This document shows positions 1 to 7,517 of a DNA stretch of 21,952 nucleotides, piece after piece. The notes beneath the pieces are model-generated. The model had not been told where the DNA came from. It ran no database searches and was given only the letters and a program-made list of their open reading frames with translations. A program made the position numbers and the translations under genes. Position 1 is the first letter of the stretch. Every line of letters starts with the position of its first letter. The DNA is taken from NCBI GenBank assembly GCA_034437515.1, contig DAOTTX010000073.1:1-21952 (forward strand), in the 5' to 3' direction. Source of the DNA: DAOTTX01 sp034437515. GTDB lineage: Bacteria; Chloroflexota; Anaerolineae; Aggregatilineales; Phototrophicaceae.

Positions 1-382
1 CCGTAAGGCAGTTGGCATCTGTGATGGTGCTGACGGTCGAGTCGACACGGCGGGCGATGTTCGAGGTCGTGTCACCGGAGACGACGATATAGGTCGGCCA
101 ATCTGTGCGAAGGGTACAGTTGACGATGACGTCATCATCGGAACCGGCGCTGCCGCCGTCGTCATCGCCCGCGTTTTCGTCGTTGTCGTTTCCGTTATCT
201 TCGGTTGGGACGAAGGTCGGTTCTTCTTCTTGTGTGGGGATGGCTTCTTCGGTCACGTCTTGCGTGGCTTCATCTGCCACCCGTACTGTTCCGCCGTCCT
301 CGTTGCCACTATCCGCTGAGGACAGTGAACAGCCGACAAGGGCGAGCATGAAGAACAGCAATAGGGTCAGGTTGCGGTGCAT
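1..382 (-). CDS. LysM-domain lipoprotein (3' end outside the window)
   Basis: The minus-strand frame opens with ATG at 382 and stays open to the window edge (127 codons seen). The N-terminus is a short hydrophobic signal with a lipobox ending Leu-Val-Gly-Cys, so Cys18 is the likely lipidated residue. A long acidic, Asn/Asp/Glu/Gly-rich linker follows (about residues 20-93). Then comes the start of a LysM motif: Tyr-Ile-Val-Val-Ser-Gly-Asp-Thr, followed by Asn-Ile-Ala-Arg-Arg and Asp-Ala-Asn. LysM domains bind peptidoglycan or other N-acetylglucosamine polymers, so this is probably a membrane-tethered, wall-binding protein. A GGAGT Shine-Dalgarno (392-396) sits 9 nt before the ATG and supports this start. 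A TATAAC-like -10 (408-413) has no clear -35. What follows the LysM cannot be seen. Confidence 0.85.
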   Translation of the reverse strand, partial: MHRNLTLLLFFMLALVGCSLSSADSGNEDGGTVRVADEATQDVTEEAIPTQEEEPTFVPTEDNGNDNDENAGDDDGGSAGSDDDVIVNCTLRTDWPTYIVVSGDTTSNIARRVDSTVSTITDANCLT

Positions 383-453
383 AGTTTGTCTACTCCAAAT
401 TTGTTCTGTTATACATCTTTTGACACGGTCTGGGTGGGTGAGGTTACAGAATC

Positions 454-483
454 AAAAAGAGAGACCGTTATGTGCGATCTCTC
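454..483 (-). terminator. Rho-independent terminator after the CNNM gene
   Basis: On the minus strand, GAGAGA (478-483) and TCTCTC (459-464) form a 6-bp stem around a 13-nt loop, followed directly by five T residues (454-458). It lies 25 nt past the stop of the CNNM/CBS gene and upstream of the LysM lipoprotein gene, so it separates the two. The stem is A/G-rich and the loop is long, so it may be weak. Confidence 0.6.
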
Positions 484-508
484 CGTGTTGTTTACGCCTG
501 TTGATGGA

Positions 509-1741
509 CTACTCGGCGGCGGCAGTGGGGGGCGATGACGAATGCGCGGAGGTCTCGGTTTCGTCGTCTTGTTCTTTACCATTTAACACGGCGATAGCGT
601 CCTGCTTGCTGATGCCGCCGGGTTTAAGGTTAACCGCCTCTAGCATTTCTTGTTGGCGATGATAACGTTGCTCGGCGAGTTGCCGCATATCCGCGACCAC
701 ATCGGATTCGTCGGTGATCTCCGAACCGAGCAGGGACTCGACCGCGTCTTCCATGGTGATGATGCCGGATGTGCCGCCGTATTCGTCAATCACGAGAAAG
801 ATATGCTGCTGGCGTGCCATGAATTCTTCGAGCACCTTCGCCACGTTGAGCGGTTCTGGCACAGAATGAATAGGGCGCAGAATCGACTTGAGCGTGACAT
901 CATGCTGGTCATTGGCGGCATAGCGATAAATATCGTGGCGCAGCACAAACCCGGTGATGTCGTCGATGTGTTCACGGTAAACCGGGATGCGCGAGTAGGG
1001 AATGGTACGCTTACCTTTCAATACTTCACCGATGGTCAGGTCTTCCTGAAATGCCAGCATGACCGTGCGCGGTGTCATAATGTCGTAGATCTGCACGCGG
1101 TTTAATTGGAACAGGTTATTGACGATCAGGCTTTCTTGTTTTTCGAGTGCGCCTTCTGTCGCGCCGACCTGCGCCATCATTTCGAGTTCGCCCCGTGTCA
1201 CCGTCGGCAACTTCTCTTCCGGGGTGATGAGGCGGGTCATCTGGTTAAACAACCAGACTGCCGGGTAAAGTGAAAGGATCAACAGTTGAATGAAGAACGC
1301 GTTGAACGTGAAAAGTTGCTTCCAGTAGACAGCGCCGACCGTCTTGGGGATGATCTCGGAAAACACCAGGATCAAGAGGGTCAGTATGACGGTAATCAAC
1401 CCTGCCCACGCGCTACCGAATACCCCGACGGCCTGTGCGCCTGCCCCCGCCGCACCAACAGTATGGGCAAAGGTGTTCAGCGTGAGAATGGCGGTGATAG
1501 GTTCTTCGACATTTTGCTTGTGGCGCTGCATCAGGCGTCCGGCGCGTCCGGCAGTCTTTGCCTGGGTTTCGATGTAAGAAGAAGGTGTCGAGAGGATGCC
1601 CGCCTCTAACATCGAGCAGAGGAAGGAAAATCCGATAGCGATTGTGATAAAGAGGATGAGTCCTCCAATCGTACCGGAAGTCTCACCACCACCAGTTGCA
1701 GCAGCAGCAAGAAGCGATATGCCGTTGTCTAATATGTCCAT
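509..1741 (-). CDS. CNNM/CBS-domain membrane protein (HlyC/CorC-type metal transport family)
   Basis: The 410-residue protein starts with a CNNM (DUF21) transmembrane domain, about residues 25-200, with hydrophobic segments near 26-48, 105-127 and 145-167. It carries the family signature Phe-Ser-Glu-Ile-Ile-Pro-Lys-Thr at 127-134. A CBS pair follows: CBS1 begins at the Met-Thr-Pro-Arg motif (222-225), and CBS2 contains the usual Asp-Glu-Tyr-Gly-Gly-Thr-Ser-Gly stretch (319-326). CNNM proteins are implicated in Mg2+/Co2+ or Na+-coupled Mg2+ transport, with CBS domains binding nucleotides on the cytoplasmic side. The C-terminal CorC_HlyC domain of longer relatives is absent; after about residue 345 there is only a polar, acidic tail. 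Only a weak GCGGGA ribosome site precedes the ATG at 1741. It is the last gene of the minus-strand run, 137 bp after the hydrolase, and is followed by a terminator. Metal specificity cannot be read from the sequence. Confidence 0.9.
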   Translation of the reverse strand: MDILDNGISLLAAAATGGGETSGTIGGLILFITIAIGFSFLCSMLEAGILSTPSSYIETQAKTAGRAGRLMQRHKQNVEEPITAILTLNTFAHTVGAAGAGAQAVGVFGSAWAGLITVILTLLILVFSEIIPKTVGAVYWKQLFTFNAFFIQLLILSLYPAVWLFNQMTRLITPEEKLPTVTRGELEMMAQVGATEGALEKQESLIVNNLFQLNRVQIYDIMTPRTVMLAFQEDLTIGEVLKGKRTIPYSRIPVYREHIDDITGFVLRHDIYRYAANDQHDVTLKSILRPIHSVPEPLNVAKVLEEFMARQQHIFLVIDEYGGTSGIITMEDAVESLLGSEITDESDVVADMRQLAEQRYHRQQEMLEAVNLKPGGISKQDAIAVLNGKEQDDETETSAHSSSPPTAAAE

Positions 1742-1878
1742 GATCCCGCAATATACTTAATGGTCATTATGAGCGATCAATGCTGACCGCTACTGTCCCG
1801 TAGTATATCACAAAATCGACGCTGACTTGTATGAAAATCGCAAATTTTGCGGGTTTGTGACGCCGGTGGGTCACCGCG

Positions 1879-2754
1879 TCAGGTGACCGTTCCATCACGC
1901 AGGAATGCCTTGACCACACGGAAATACAGATCGCGTTGGGTCGTTCCCGGTGAGTGCCCGGCACCGTGAAACGTGAAGGTTCGCGCCTTCGGGTAGAGTG
2001 CGCGGACGGCGGCGCGGGTGTCCGCGTCGAAGGTCGCGTCATCATCGGATTCAAGGATGAGCACCTCGCCGTCCCAGTCGTTCAGGTCGTCGGTGGTGAA
2101 GGTGTGGTTATCGGCGTAATCCAGCAGGGCTTCGTAAGTCGTGACCAGATCGGGCTTTTTGAGGCGCTGGCTGTAAAGCTCGTCGAGGTAAGCACGGTAA
2201 AAGTTGTGCATGTCTTCCGGCGGGGCGATGGTGTCAAACATCTGTGTTTTCGCCATGTCGAGTACATCGGTTTCTTCTGTCGCCTGCACCATGCCGAGCA
2301 GTGTGCGGTAACGGTCGGCATTTTCGGCGTTGAGCACCGCCGTTGTGGAAAGTACCAACCGCTTCACCCGCGCCGGGTGTCGCCGCACGAGCACCTGCGC
2401 CAGCATCCCGCCGAACGACCCTGCCAGCACAGACGCGCGTTCGACCCCGGCGGCATCCAGCACCCCGGCGAGGCCATCGGCGAGCGCGGTCATGGTCGGC
2501 AGGGCGGGGTAAGTCGGCGTCAGCACGCGGAACTCGTCCTCAAGCATGGGCATCGAGCGATAGGCCGCGTCCGCGACGCGCAATCCACCGACCAGCAGCA
2601 GCACGGTCTCGTCCCCGCTGCCGCCTTCGAGATATTCCCACGTCTCACCGTCCACCGTTGCGGACTGTGGCGGGTGCGACGTGCGGAACTGGGCCAGTGC
2701 GTCGCGTTGCGCTGCGGGGACTTCGGCATAAATCTCATCGAATGTTGGGGACAT
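1879..2754 (-). CDS. Alpha/beta hydrolase
   Basis: A 291-residue soluble alpha/beta-hydrolase fold protein without a signal peptide. The nucleophile elbow is Gly-Ser-Phe-Gly-Gly with Ser113. The acid is probably among Asp237-239 in the Leu-Glu-Ser-Asp-Asp-Asp stretch after a beta strand. The catalytic His is His267 in Gly-Ala-Gly-His-Ser. The Val-Gly-Gly turn at about 55-57 replaces the common His-Gly oxyanion motif, as in some hydrolases of this superfamily. The start at 2754 is supported by GAGGAG (2763-2768), 8 nt upstream. It lies 46 bp after the last propeller gene and may share its transcript. Substrate is unknown: esterase, lipase-like and C-C hydrolase roles are all possible. Confidence 0.85.
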   Translation of the reverse strand: MSPTFDEIYAEVPAAQRDALAQFRTSHPPQSATVDGETWEYLEGGSGDETVLLLVGGLRVADAAYRSMPMLEDEFRVLTPTYPALPTMTALADGLAGVLDAAGVERASVLAGSFGGMLAQVLVRRHPARVKRLVLSTTAVLNAENADRYRTLLGMVQATEETDVLDMAKTQMFDTIAPPEDMHNFYRAYLDELYSQRLKKPDLVTTYEALLDYADNHTFTTDDLNDWDGEVLILESDDDATFDADTRAAVRALYPKARTFTFHGAGHSPGTTQRDLYFRVVKAFLRDGTVT

Positions 2755-2800
2755 TCTGGTTTCTCCTCATTCTCGATTCTCGTCTCGAATAGATATTTGC

Positions 2801-3826
2801 TTATGGTCTCCAATCCGGGCTGGAACTCTGCATATCCGGGTCGCTGACGCGCCAATGATCGCTGCCGTCTGCGCGGATGGCATAGACGATACTGCTTGGT
2901 GTTGCACTGACTGTTTGCAGCGTGTAAGCCAACCATTCGCCATCCGGCGACCAGCGCAAATCAGTGATATAAATGTCTGACAGATTTGGTGTGATCCCGT
3001 CGAATAGGATATGGGTATCGTCAGTTGTCAGGTCAAGCAAGTTGATCCGTGCACGCCGATCTACGTAGGCGAATTGTTCGTCGTTCGGTGCGTAGACACC
3101 CAACGAACCGTTGACCAGCGCGGTCGAGTCGCCGTCGAGCGTGGCCTGCCGTAGATTATTCGTGTTGAGCGCGTAGCTGAGCGCGTCACTGCCCGGCGAC
3201 CAGTCAAGATGCACGATGCGCCGGTTGTACCCCGGTGTAACTGGTTGTACCTCGCTGCCACTCGCCAGATCAATCCGGTAGACGTGATCGACGTAGCGGA
3301 CGTAATGCACGAACGCGATCTGCGTGCCATCCGGTGACCAGACCGGCATAAACGCGGAGTAATCATCGGTCGTCAGGCGTGTGGCGTTGCTCGTATCCAG
3401 ATTGTGCAGGTAGAGCTGCACCAGTCCGTTGGCCTCCTGCTGGGCGTAGACCACCTGTGCCCCATCGGGTGACCACGCCGGTGAGTGTTGGTCGCGTGCG
3501 GACGGTTCGGCGTTCAGGATGCGGCGGTTGGTACCGTCACCGTCAGCGATGAAGACGGTACGGGCGCGGTTGCGGTACGCCTGCCACATGATCTGCTGAC
3601 CATCCGGCGACCATGTCGGGAAGAAGTCCGCGCCGGGGGATTGAATCAGCGGGATGTGCAAGCCGCGCTCAATGTCAGTCATCACGATATCGTTTTCTGT
3701 GCTTTCCCCGCGTGCAGTATAGGCGATCACCGGTGCATCTGCCGGGGAAAACAGATACGTGGCGGCGGTGAGTGCCGTGAGGATCAGACTGACAAACAAG
3801 AACAGGGACAGTGTGAAGCGTAGCAT
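2801..3826 (-). CDS. Membrane-anchored WD40-like (PD40) beta-propeller protein, fourth of four tandem paralogues
   Basis: A 341-residue protein with an N-terminal signal anchor (about residues 4-25, no lipobox) and an extracytoplasmic beta-propeller. Repeated blade motifs of the form Pro-x-Trp-Ser-Pro-Asp-Gly occur every 40-50 residues; about six are recognisable, and the protein ends Pro-Asp-Trp-Arg-Pro. I chose ATG 3826 over the in-frame ATG 3838. Its A is the last base of the upstream TGA (TGATG, 1-nt overlap), and GGAGG at 3832-3836, inside the upstream gene's last codons, gives a 5-nt spacing. PD40/TolB-like propellers usually act as protein-, peptide- or glycan-binding platforms. No catalytic domain is attached, so the ligand is unknown. 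It is closest in its N-terminus to the preceding paralogue (Arg-Phe-Thr-Leu start). Confidence 0.88.
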   Translation of the reverse strand: MLRFTLSLFLFVSLILTALTAATYLFSPADAPVIAYTARGESTENDIVMTDIERGLHIPLIQSPGADFFPTWSPDGQQIMWQAYRNRARTVFIADGDGTNRRILNAEPSARDQHSPAWSPDGAQVVYAQQEANGLVQLYLHNLDTSNATRLTTDDYSAFMPVWSPDGTQIAFVHYVRYVDHVYRIDLASGSEVQPVTPGYNRRIVHLDWSPGSDALSYALNTNNLRQATLDGDSTALVNGSLGVYAPNDEQFAYVDRRARINLLDLTTDDTHILFDGITPNLSDIYITDLRWSPDGEWLAYTLQTVSATPSSIVYAIRADGSDHWRVSDPDMQSSSPDWRP

Positions 3827-4896
3827 CAAGGCCTCCATGTGGGGTAATTGCGTCCGTCTTTGCCACGACTGATGACTTCGACGTCACCTGTTGTGACATC
3901 AAACGCCAGAATGCTGTAAAGTCTTTTTTGAAGGTCAGCCGTAGACAGTATGACCTGTGTGCTATCCGCTGACCAAACCGGCGGTGATAGCACCGGATAG
4001 CCGTTCGTCAGGGCGCGTAAATCTGCCCGTGTCGCGGTTCCGGCACGGGCAGCATCCATCAGGTAGAGGTTCATTGTCATGTTCGCTTCCTGGACGATCA
4101 ACGCGATAGTTTCGCCATCCGGTGACCATGTCGCCAACCGCACCGCAAGTGTGGGGTCGTCGAGCAGCGGATAGGGTGTGCCACTACCATCCGCAGGGAC
4201 GAGCATGATCTGCGTGCGATTGTCGATGTCGAGTGCGTAGGCGACCGCGCTGCCGTCGGCTGTCCATGTGTAGTAGATGATGCCGGTGTAGAGTGACATT
4301 GGCGTGAGCCGGCGCACGGTGACCGCATCAGCGGCGACGGTGACCGTGTCCAGATGCCCGCCGGTTTCGCCCAATGCCCAATAGACCAACTGTGCGCCAT
4401 CCGGTGACCAGACCGGCCCGAACCCGGCGGCGAGGTCGTCGCCGGTGAGCATTTCCGGTGCTGCCCGTGGTCGGTAGGTGGTCGGGTCAAGGGCGATCCG
4501 GTGCAGCCGTTGGTAATTATCCAACCGGGAATACACGATCTGTCGTCCATCGGGTGACCAACTGGCGCTGTATTGCACCGCGCCCCGGTCGATGACGTAA
4601 TTCGCATCACCGAGAACGTGCAGCTCCAACTGAATGTGTCCATCACGGCGGGTGGTGTAGAGCAGGGCGCGTCCGTCCGGTGACCATTCCTGTGAGGCGG
4701 CGTTTTGCAACAACGGAAACTCGTGATGGCGACTGACATCGACCAGCATCACATCCGGTTCGGTTTGCTGGTAGCGGACGTAAGCGACCTGCGCCGCACC
4801 GGCATCCGCGAGCAGATGCACACCGGCACTGAGCGCCGCCAACAGACCGACCAGTACAAACGCAACCGTCAACGTGAAGCGGGTCACGGTCGCCAT
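3826..4896 (-). CDS. Membrane-anchored WD40-like (PD40) beta-propeller protein, third of four tandem paralogues
   Basis: A 356-residue protein with one N-terminal transmembrane anchor (about 7-29) and about six Trp-Ser-Pro-Asp-Gly-type blades, ending Pro-Thr-Trp-Arg-Pro. Two starts are possible. ATG 4896 overlaps the upstream gene by 13 nt. GTG 4887 forms a GTGA overlap with the upstream stop and aligns better with the starts of the paralogues. An upstream extension to 5031 is open but reads as low-complexity basic sequence across the previous gene's coding region, so I reject it. No good Shine-Dalgarno is seen, so initiation probably depends on translational coupling. The function is a presumed extracytoplasmic binding propeller in a co-translated array. 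Confidence 0.87.
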   Translation of the reverse strand: MATVTRFTLTVAFVLVGLLAALSAGVHLLADAGAAQVAYVRYQQTEPDVMLVDVSRHHEFPLLQNAASQEWSPDGRALLYTTRRDGHIQLELHVLGDANYVIDRGAVQYSASWSPDGRQIVYSRLDNYQRLHRIALDPTTYRPRAAPEMLTGDDLAAGFGPVWSPDGAQLVYWALGETGGHLDTVTVAADAVTVRRLTPMSLYTGIIYYTWTADGSAVAYALDIDNRTQIMLVPADGSGTPYPLLDDPTLAVRLATWSPDGETIALIVQEANMTMNLYLMDAARAGTATRADLRALTNGYPVLSPPVWSADSTQVILSTADLQKRLYSILAFDVTTGDVEVISRGKDGRNYPTWRP

Positions 4897-5759
4897 GCCG
4901 GGCTGCTTTCGACCGCGTCGTCGTTGGTCAACCGGCGCAGATTGCGTCCGTCCGTGTCGATGACGTACAAATCCCACTGTCCGTCGTCCATTGTGGAGAC
5001 AAACGCGATGCGGTCGCCCGCCGATGACCACGCCGGTTCGATGTGCAGGCCGCCCGCGTCGATCAACTGACGCGGATTACCGCCGTCCGCATCAGCGATG
5101 AAGATCGTCAGCGGCATCCCTAGCGTGTTGCTATAGGCCATGCGCGTTTCATCCGGGGAGAAGGTCACGTCTCGGCTTTGGCTCAGGTCGAGCAGGGGTT
5201 GCGGCTCACTGCCGTCAAGTGGTTGGGTCATCAACCGGAACTCGTAGCGTCCCTCGCCGGGGATAATCTGCGTGAAGGACAGATGATCGCTACGTGGCAA
5301 CCATTGTGGGTTACGTCCGTCGATGCCGGGTTGGGTGAGACGGCGAGCGTTCGTGCCGTCGCTGTGCATCAGATGGATATTATAACCGGCGTCGTAGCGG
5401 GCGTAGGCGATGTAGTCATTGTCAGGCGACCATGCCGGGGCCGTCCCCGGTTGGTAAATGTGCAGGTCGCCACCTTCGACGTCCATTACAGCGATGTGAT
5501 AGAAATCGCGCTCACCGCCGGGGACGGTAGCGAAGGCCAACCGCTCACCATCCGCTGACCACACCGGGTCGGCGCTGTGATCCGCGCTAAGGCGATGTTG
5601 CAGACCGTTGTCGTCGATCAGGTAGAGGTGTTTTTCGTCATCGCGCTCGACTGAAACCGCCAGCATATCACCGCCGAACGGCAGCAGCATCCAGATGCCC
5701 AACAAAGCGGATACCAACAGCGCCAGCAGCAAGGCCGGGAGTGCGATCAATCGGGTCAT
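4884..5759 (-). CDS. Membrane-anchored WD40-like (PD40) beta-propeller protein, second of four tandem paralogues
   Basis: A 291-residue protein with a Leu/Ala-rich N-terminal anchor (about 3-25) and a propeller domain of about six blades. Blades match Trp-Ser-Ala-Asp-Gly, Trp-Ser-Pro-Asp and degenerate forms such as Trp-Leu-Pro-Arg-Ser and Phe-Ser-Pro-Asp-Glu; the end is Pro-Ala-Trp-Arg-Pro. I place the start at ATG 5759, which forms an ATGA overlap with the upstream stop (5756-5758). A GTG at 5768 is in frame and would add three residues. It is shorter and more degenerate than its neighbours. No catalytic motif is seen; binding-platform function is inferred from the PD40/TolB family. Confidence 0.87.
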   Translation of the reverse strand: MTRLIALPALLLALLVSALLGIWMLLPFGGDMLAVSVERDDEKHLYLIDDNGLQHRLSADHSADPVWSADGERLAFATVPGGERDFYHIAVMDVEGGDLHIYQPGTAPAWSPDNDYIAYARYDAGYNIHLMHSDGTNARRLTQPGIDGRNPQWLPRSDHLSFTQIIPGEGRYEFRLMTQPLDGSEPQPLLDLSQSRDVTFSPDETRMAYSNTLGMPLTIFIADADGGNPRQLIDAGGLHIEPAWSSAGDRIAFVSTMDDGQWDLYVIDTDGRNLRRLTNDDAVESSPAWRP

Positions 5760-6652
5760 GGTCGCCACGCCGGGGAGAGCAAATGAAATTCAGGGCCGCC
5801 GATAAACAGGCGCGGGGTCGGGTCGGTTACCGTGCTGCTGAAAATGTTCAACGCCGGGCTGTTCTGTTGGGCGCGGAACAGCAATCGTTCGCCATCGGGT
5901 GACCATGCCGGCTGTCCGATGGTCTGCATACCGTTGATGAGTGTGCGGCGTTTAAGCGTCTCCCATTCGACGAGATCAAGCCGCCCGATCATGTTGGCGA
6001 CCACGAAAGTGCGTCCGTTGGGGTGCCATTGTGCCGTCCAGTCGTTGGCCTGGTCGGTCACGGTGATGATCTGGCGCGTCACCGGGTTGATCGCACGGAT
6101 CAGTCCTGCGCCGCTGTTCGCACCATCAACCGCGAGGATGTAATCGCCATTCGGTGACCAGGCCGGCCAACTGAAATCCAGCGGCTCATCGGTGAGTTGT
6201 AGCACGATCTCCGGTGTGTCTACCAGCATCATAAAGATGTTGACCCGCTGCGCCCGGCTGCTGGCGAAGGCCAGCCAGCGCCCATCCGGTGACCATGTCG
6301 GCTGGCGGTCGTCGGCGAGGTGCCGCGTCAGGTTGCGCAGGGTGCCGCCGTAAGCGTCGATCAGATAGATCTCGTCGTTGCCCTCACGGTTGGAGGTGAA
6401 CGCGGCATAACGTCCGTCCGGTGACCATACCAGCGCATAATCCCAATAGGATGAATCGACCAGTGGGAGGGTCACATCTCGGTTGGCATCGTAAACGTGG
6501 ATGTCGATGTCATTGACGTCGCGTGCGTCGAAGCTGCTGTAAGTGACGATGTCAGCATCGGGAGCCAGTCTTGACGCGCCGAGGATCATCAACACACACA
6601 CGCCGACTGTCGTCAAAATTACTGCAAAGAATGGCAGGCGTAACTCAAGCAT
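5756..6652 (-). CDS. Membrane-anchored WD40-like (PD40) beta-propeller protein, first of four tandem paralogues
   Basis: A 298-residue protein with an N-terminal signal anchor (about 6-26; the Cys in it is not in a lipobox). Six Trp-containing blade motifs sit near residues 76, 120, 165, 209, 250 and 296, a regular spacing of about 44 and a clean six-bladed pattern. The last motif is cut to Ser-Pro-Ala-Trp-Arg-Pro at the stop. ATG 6652 overlaps the end of rsmG by 8 nt. A GTG at 6667 is in frame but has no ribosome site. The propeller lies outside the membrane. It is the first propeller in the array and depends on the rsmG transcript for expression unless an internal promoter was missed. Confidence 0.88.
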   Translation of the reverse strand: MLELRLPFFAVILTTVGVCVLMILGASRLAPDADIVTYSSFDARDVNDIDIHVYDANRDVTLPLVDSSYWDYALVWSPDGRYAAFTSNREGNDEIYLIDAYGGTLRNLTRHLADDRQPTWSPDGRWLAFASSRAQRVNIFMMLVDTPEIVLQLTDEPLDFSWPAWSPNGDYILAVDGANSGAGLIRAINPVTRQIITVTDQANDWTAQWHPNGRTFVVANMIGRLDLVEWETLKRRTLINGMQTIGQPAWSPDGERLLFRAQQNSPALNIFSSTVTDPTPRLFIGGPEFHLLSPAWRP

Positions 6653-7364
6653 CAACGATTGGTTCACGAGTCGGGATACCGGGACGGCGCGGGTATTCGC
6701 GGGGAGTTTTGGCGATCTTCTTCACCACGACCAGATAATGCGGGTAATCCATCTCCGGCAGTTGCACTTCCTCGATGGCGTAGAGCGCCCCGCCGAGGAT
6801 TTCTATCGCGTGGATCGCGTCGTCGGCTTCTTCTTTGGCGGTGCCGCCTTTCATCGCCACACATAAACCGTCGGTCGCCGTGAGTGGCAGCATGTACTCA
6901 GCCAAGGCGGGCAGCCGTGCCACCGACCGCGCCAGCACGATCTCGTAGTGTGCCCGGTGATGATTGACATGTCCGGCTTCTTCGGCGCGGGCTTTAAGCG
7001 TCTGTACGTTCTTGAGTTGCAACGTCTGCACCACATGATCGAGGAACTTGATCTTTTTGCCGGTTGAATCCAGCAGGGTAAAGCGCACCTCCGGAAAGGC
7101 AATCGCCAGTGGTAAACCGGGGAACCCCGCGCCGGTACCGATGTCGATAACGCGCATCTCCGCCTCGAAGTCCGCGACGGTCACCACCGAAAGCGAGTCG
7201 AGGAAGTGCCGCACGCGCACCTCATCCGGCTCGGTGATGGCGGTCAGGTTCATGCGGGTGTTCCATGTTGCCAGTTCCTGTGCATATGTGTCGAATGCAC
7301 TGGCCTGTTCTTTGGTGAGTTCGAGTTCGAAAAGTTGCTGGGCTTGTTTGGTGAGTGTGGACAT
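6645..7364 (-). CDS. rsmG: 16S rRNA (guanine-527-N7)-methyltransferase RsmG
   Basis: This 239-residue cytoplasmic enzyme uses S-adenosylmethionine to methylate N7 of G527 in 16S rRNA, a site affecting streptomycin sensitivity. Family marks are all present: Trp-Asn-Thr-Arg-Met-Asn-Leu-Thr (34-41), the SAM-binding Asp-Ile-Gly-Thr-Gly-Ala-Gly-Phe-Pro-Gly (74-83), Leu-Leu-Asp-Ser near 97-100, Ala-Arg-Ser-Val-Ala-Arg-Leu (145-151), Met-Lys-Gly (171-173), and the C-terminal Tyr-Pro-Arg-Arg-Pro-Gly-Ile-Pro (224-231). Length is normal. In many bacteria rsmG sits near gidA or parA/parB; here it instead leads an operon of propeller genes and overlaps the first by 8 nt. The ATG at 7364 is about 27 nt after the predicted transcription start; the ribosome site is weak. 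Confidence 0.96.
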   Translation of the reverse strand: MSTLTKQAQQLFELELTKEQASAFDTYAQELATWNTRMNLTAITEPDEVRVRHFLDSLSVVTVADFEAEMRVIDIGTGAGFPGLPLAIAFPEVRFTLLDSTGKKIKFLDHVVQTLQLKNVQTLKARAEEAGHVNHHRAHYEIVLARSVARLPALAEYMLPLTATDGLCVAMKGGTAKEEADDAIHAIEILGGALYAIEEVQLPEMDYPHYLVVVKKIAKTPREYPRRPGIPTREPIVDA

Positions 7365-7397
7365 GACATTTTATATCCATCATAGCAAATCGCTGAT

Positions 7398-7428
7398 ATT
7401 GTATCACATTCCGGGGTAATCGCTGCAA
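7398..7428 (-). promoter_or_regulatory. Predicted promoter of the rsmG-propeller operon
   Basis: On the minus strand the extended -10 TGATACAAT occupies 7398-7406. A TTGCAG -35-like hexamer lies at 7423-7428, with a 19-bp spacer that is longer than ideal. The predicted transcript would start near 7391, giving a leader of about 27 nt before the rsmG ATG. It is back-to-back with the vWA gene's promoter. Confidence 0.55.
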
Positions 7429-7517
7429 ATGTGCGTGACCGTCCAACGAACACCGCCGCCAAAACATCGAAACACACTCCACATATTCCCCGCACTAGCG
7501 GATTGACCGATAGGGTA

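Noticed and set aside
105..662. Plus-strand open frame over the LysM lipoprotein and the end of the CNNM gene
   Set aside because: It covers two minus-strand genes with clear domains and crosses a terminator. Its own Ser-rich product has no recognisable motif.
1857..1874. GTGAC-N8-GTCAC inverted repeat after the alpha/beta hydrolase
   Set aside because: Only 5-bp arms and no T-tract on the minus strand, so it is too weak to call a terminator.
1954..2847. Plus-strand 297-codon frame opposite the alpha/beta hydrolase
   Set aside because: The opposite strand has a full catalytic triad and a good ribosome site. The plus product is a His/Arg/Gly-rich mirror with no domain.
4897..5031. N-terminal extension of the third propeller to 5031
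   Set aside because: The added 45 residues are basic, lack a signal, and overlap the previous gene's last blade; the anchor follows ATG 4896 or GTG 4887 directly.
2941..6425. CRISPR-like regular repeats
   Set aside because: The repeated word is about 13 nt, lies in frame at Trp-Ser-Pro-Asp-Gly positions and has irregular spacing; it is a protein motif, not an array.
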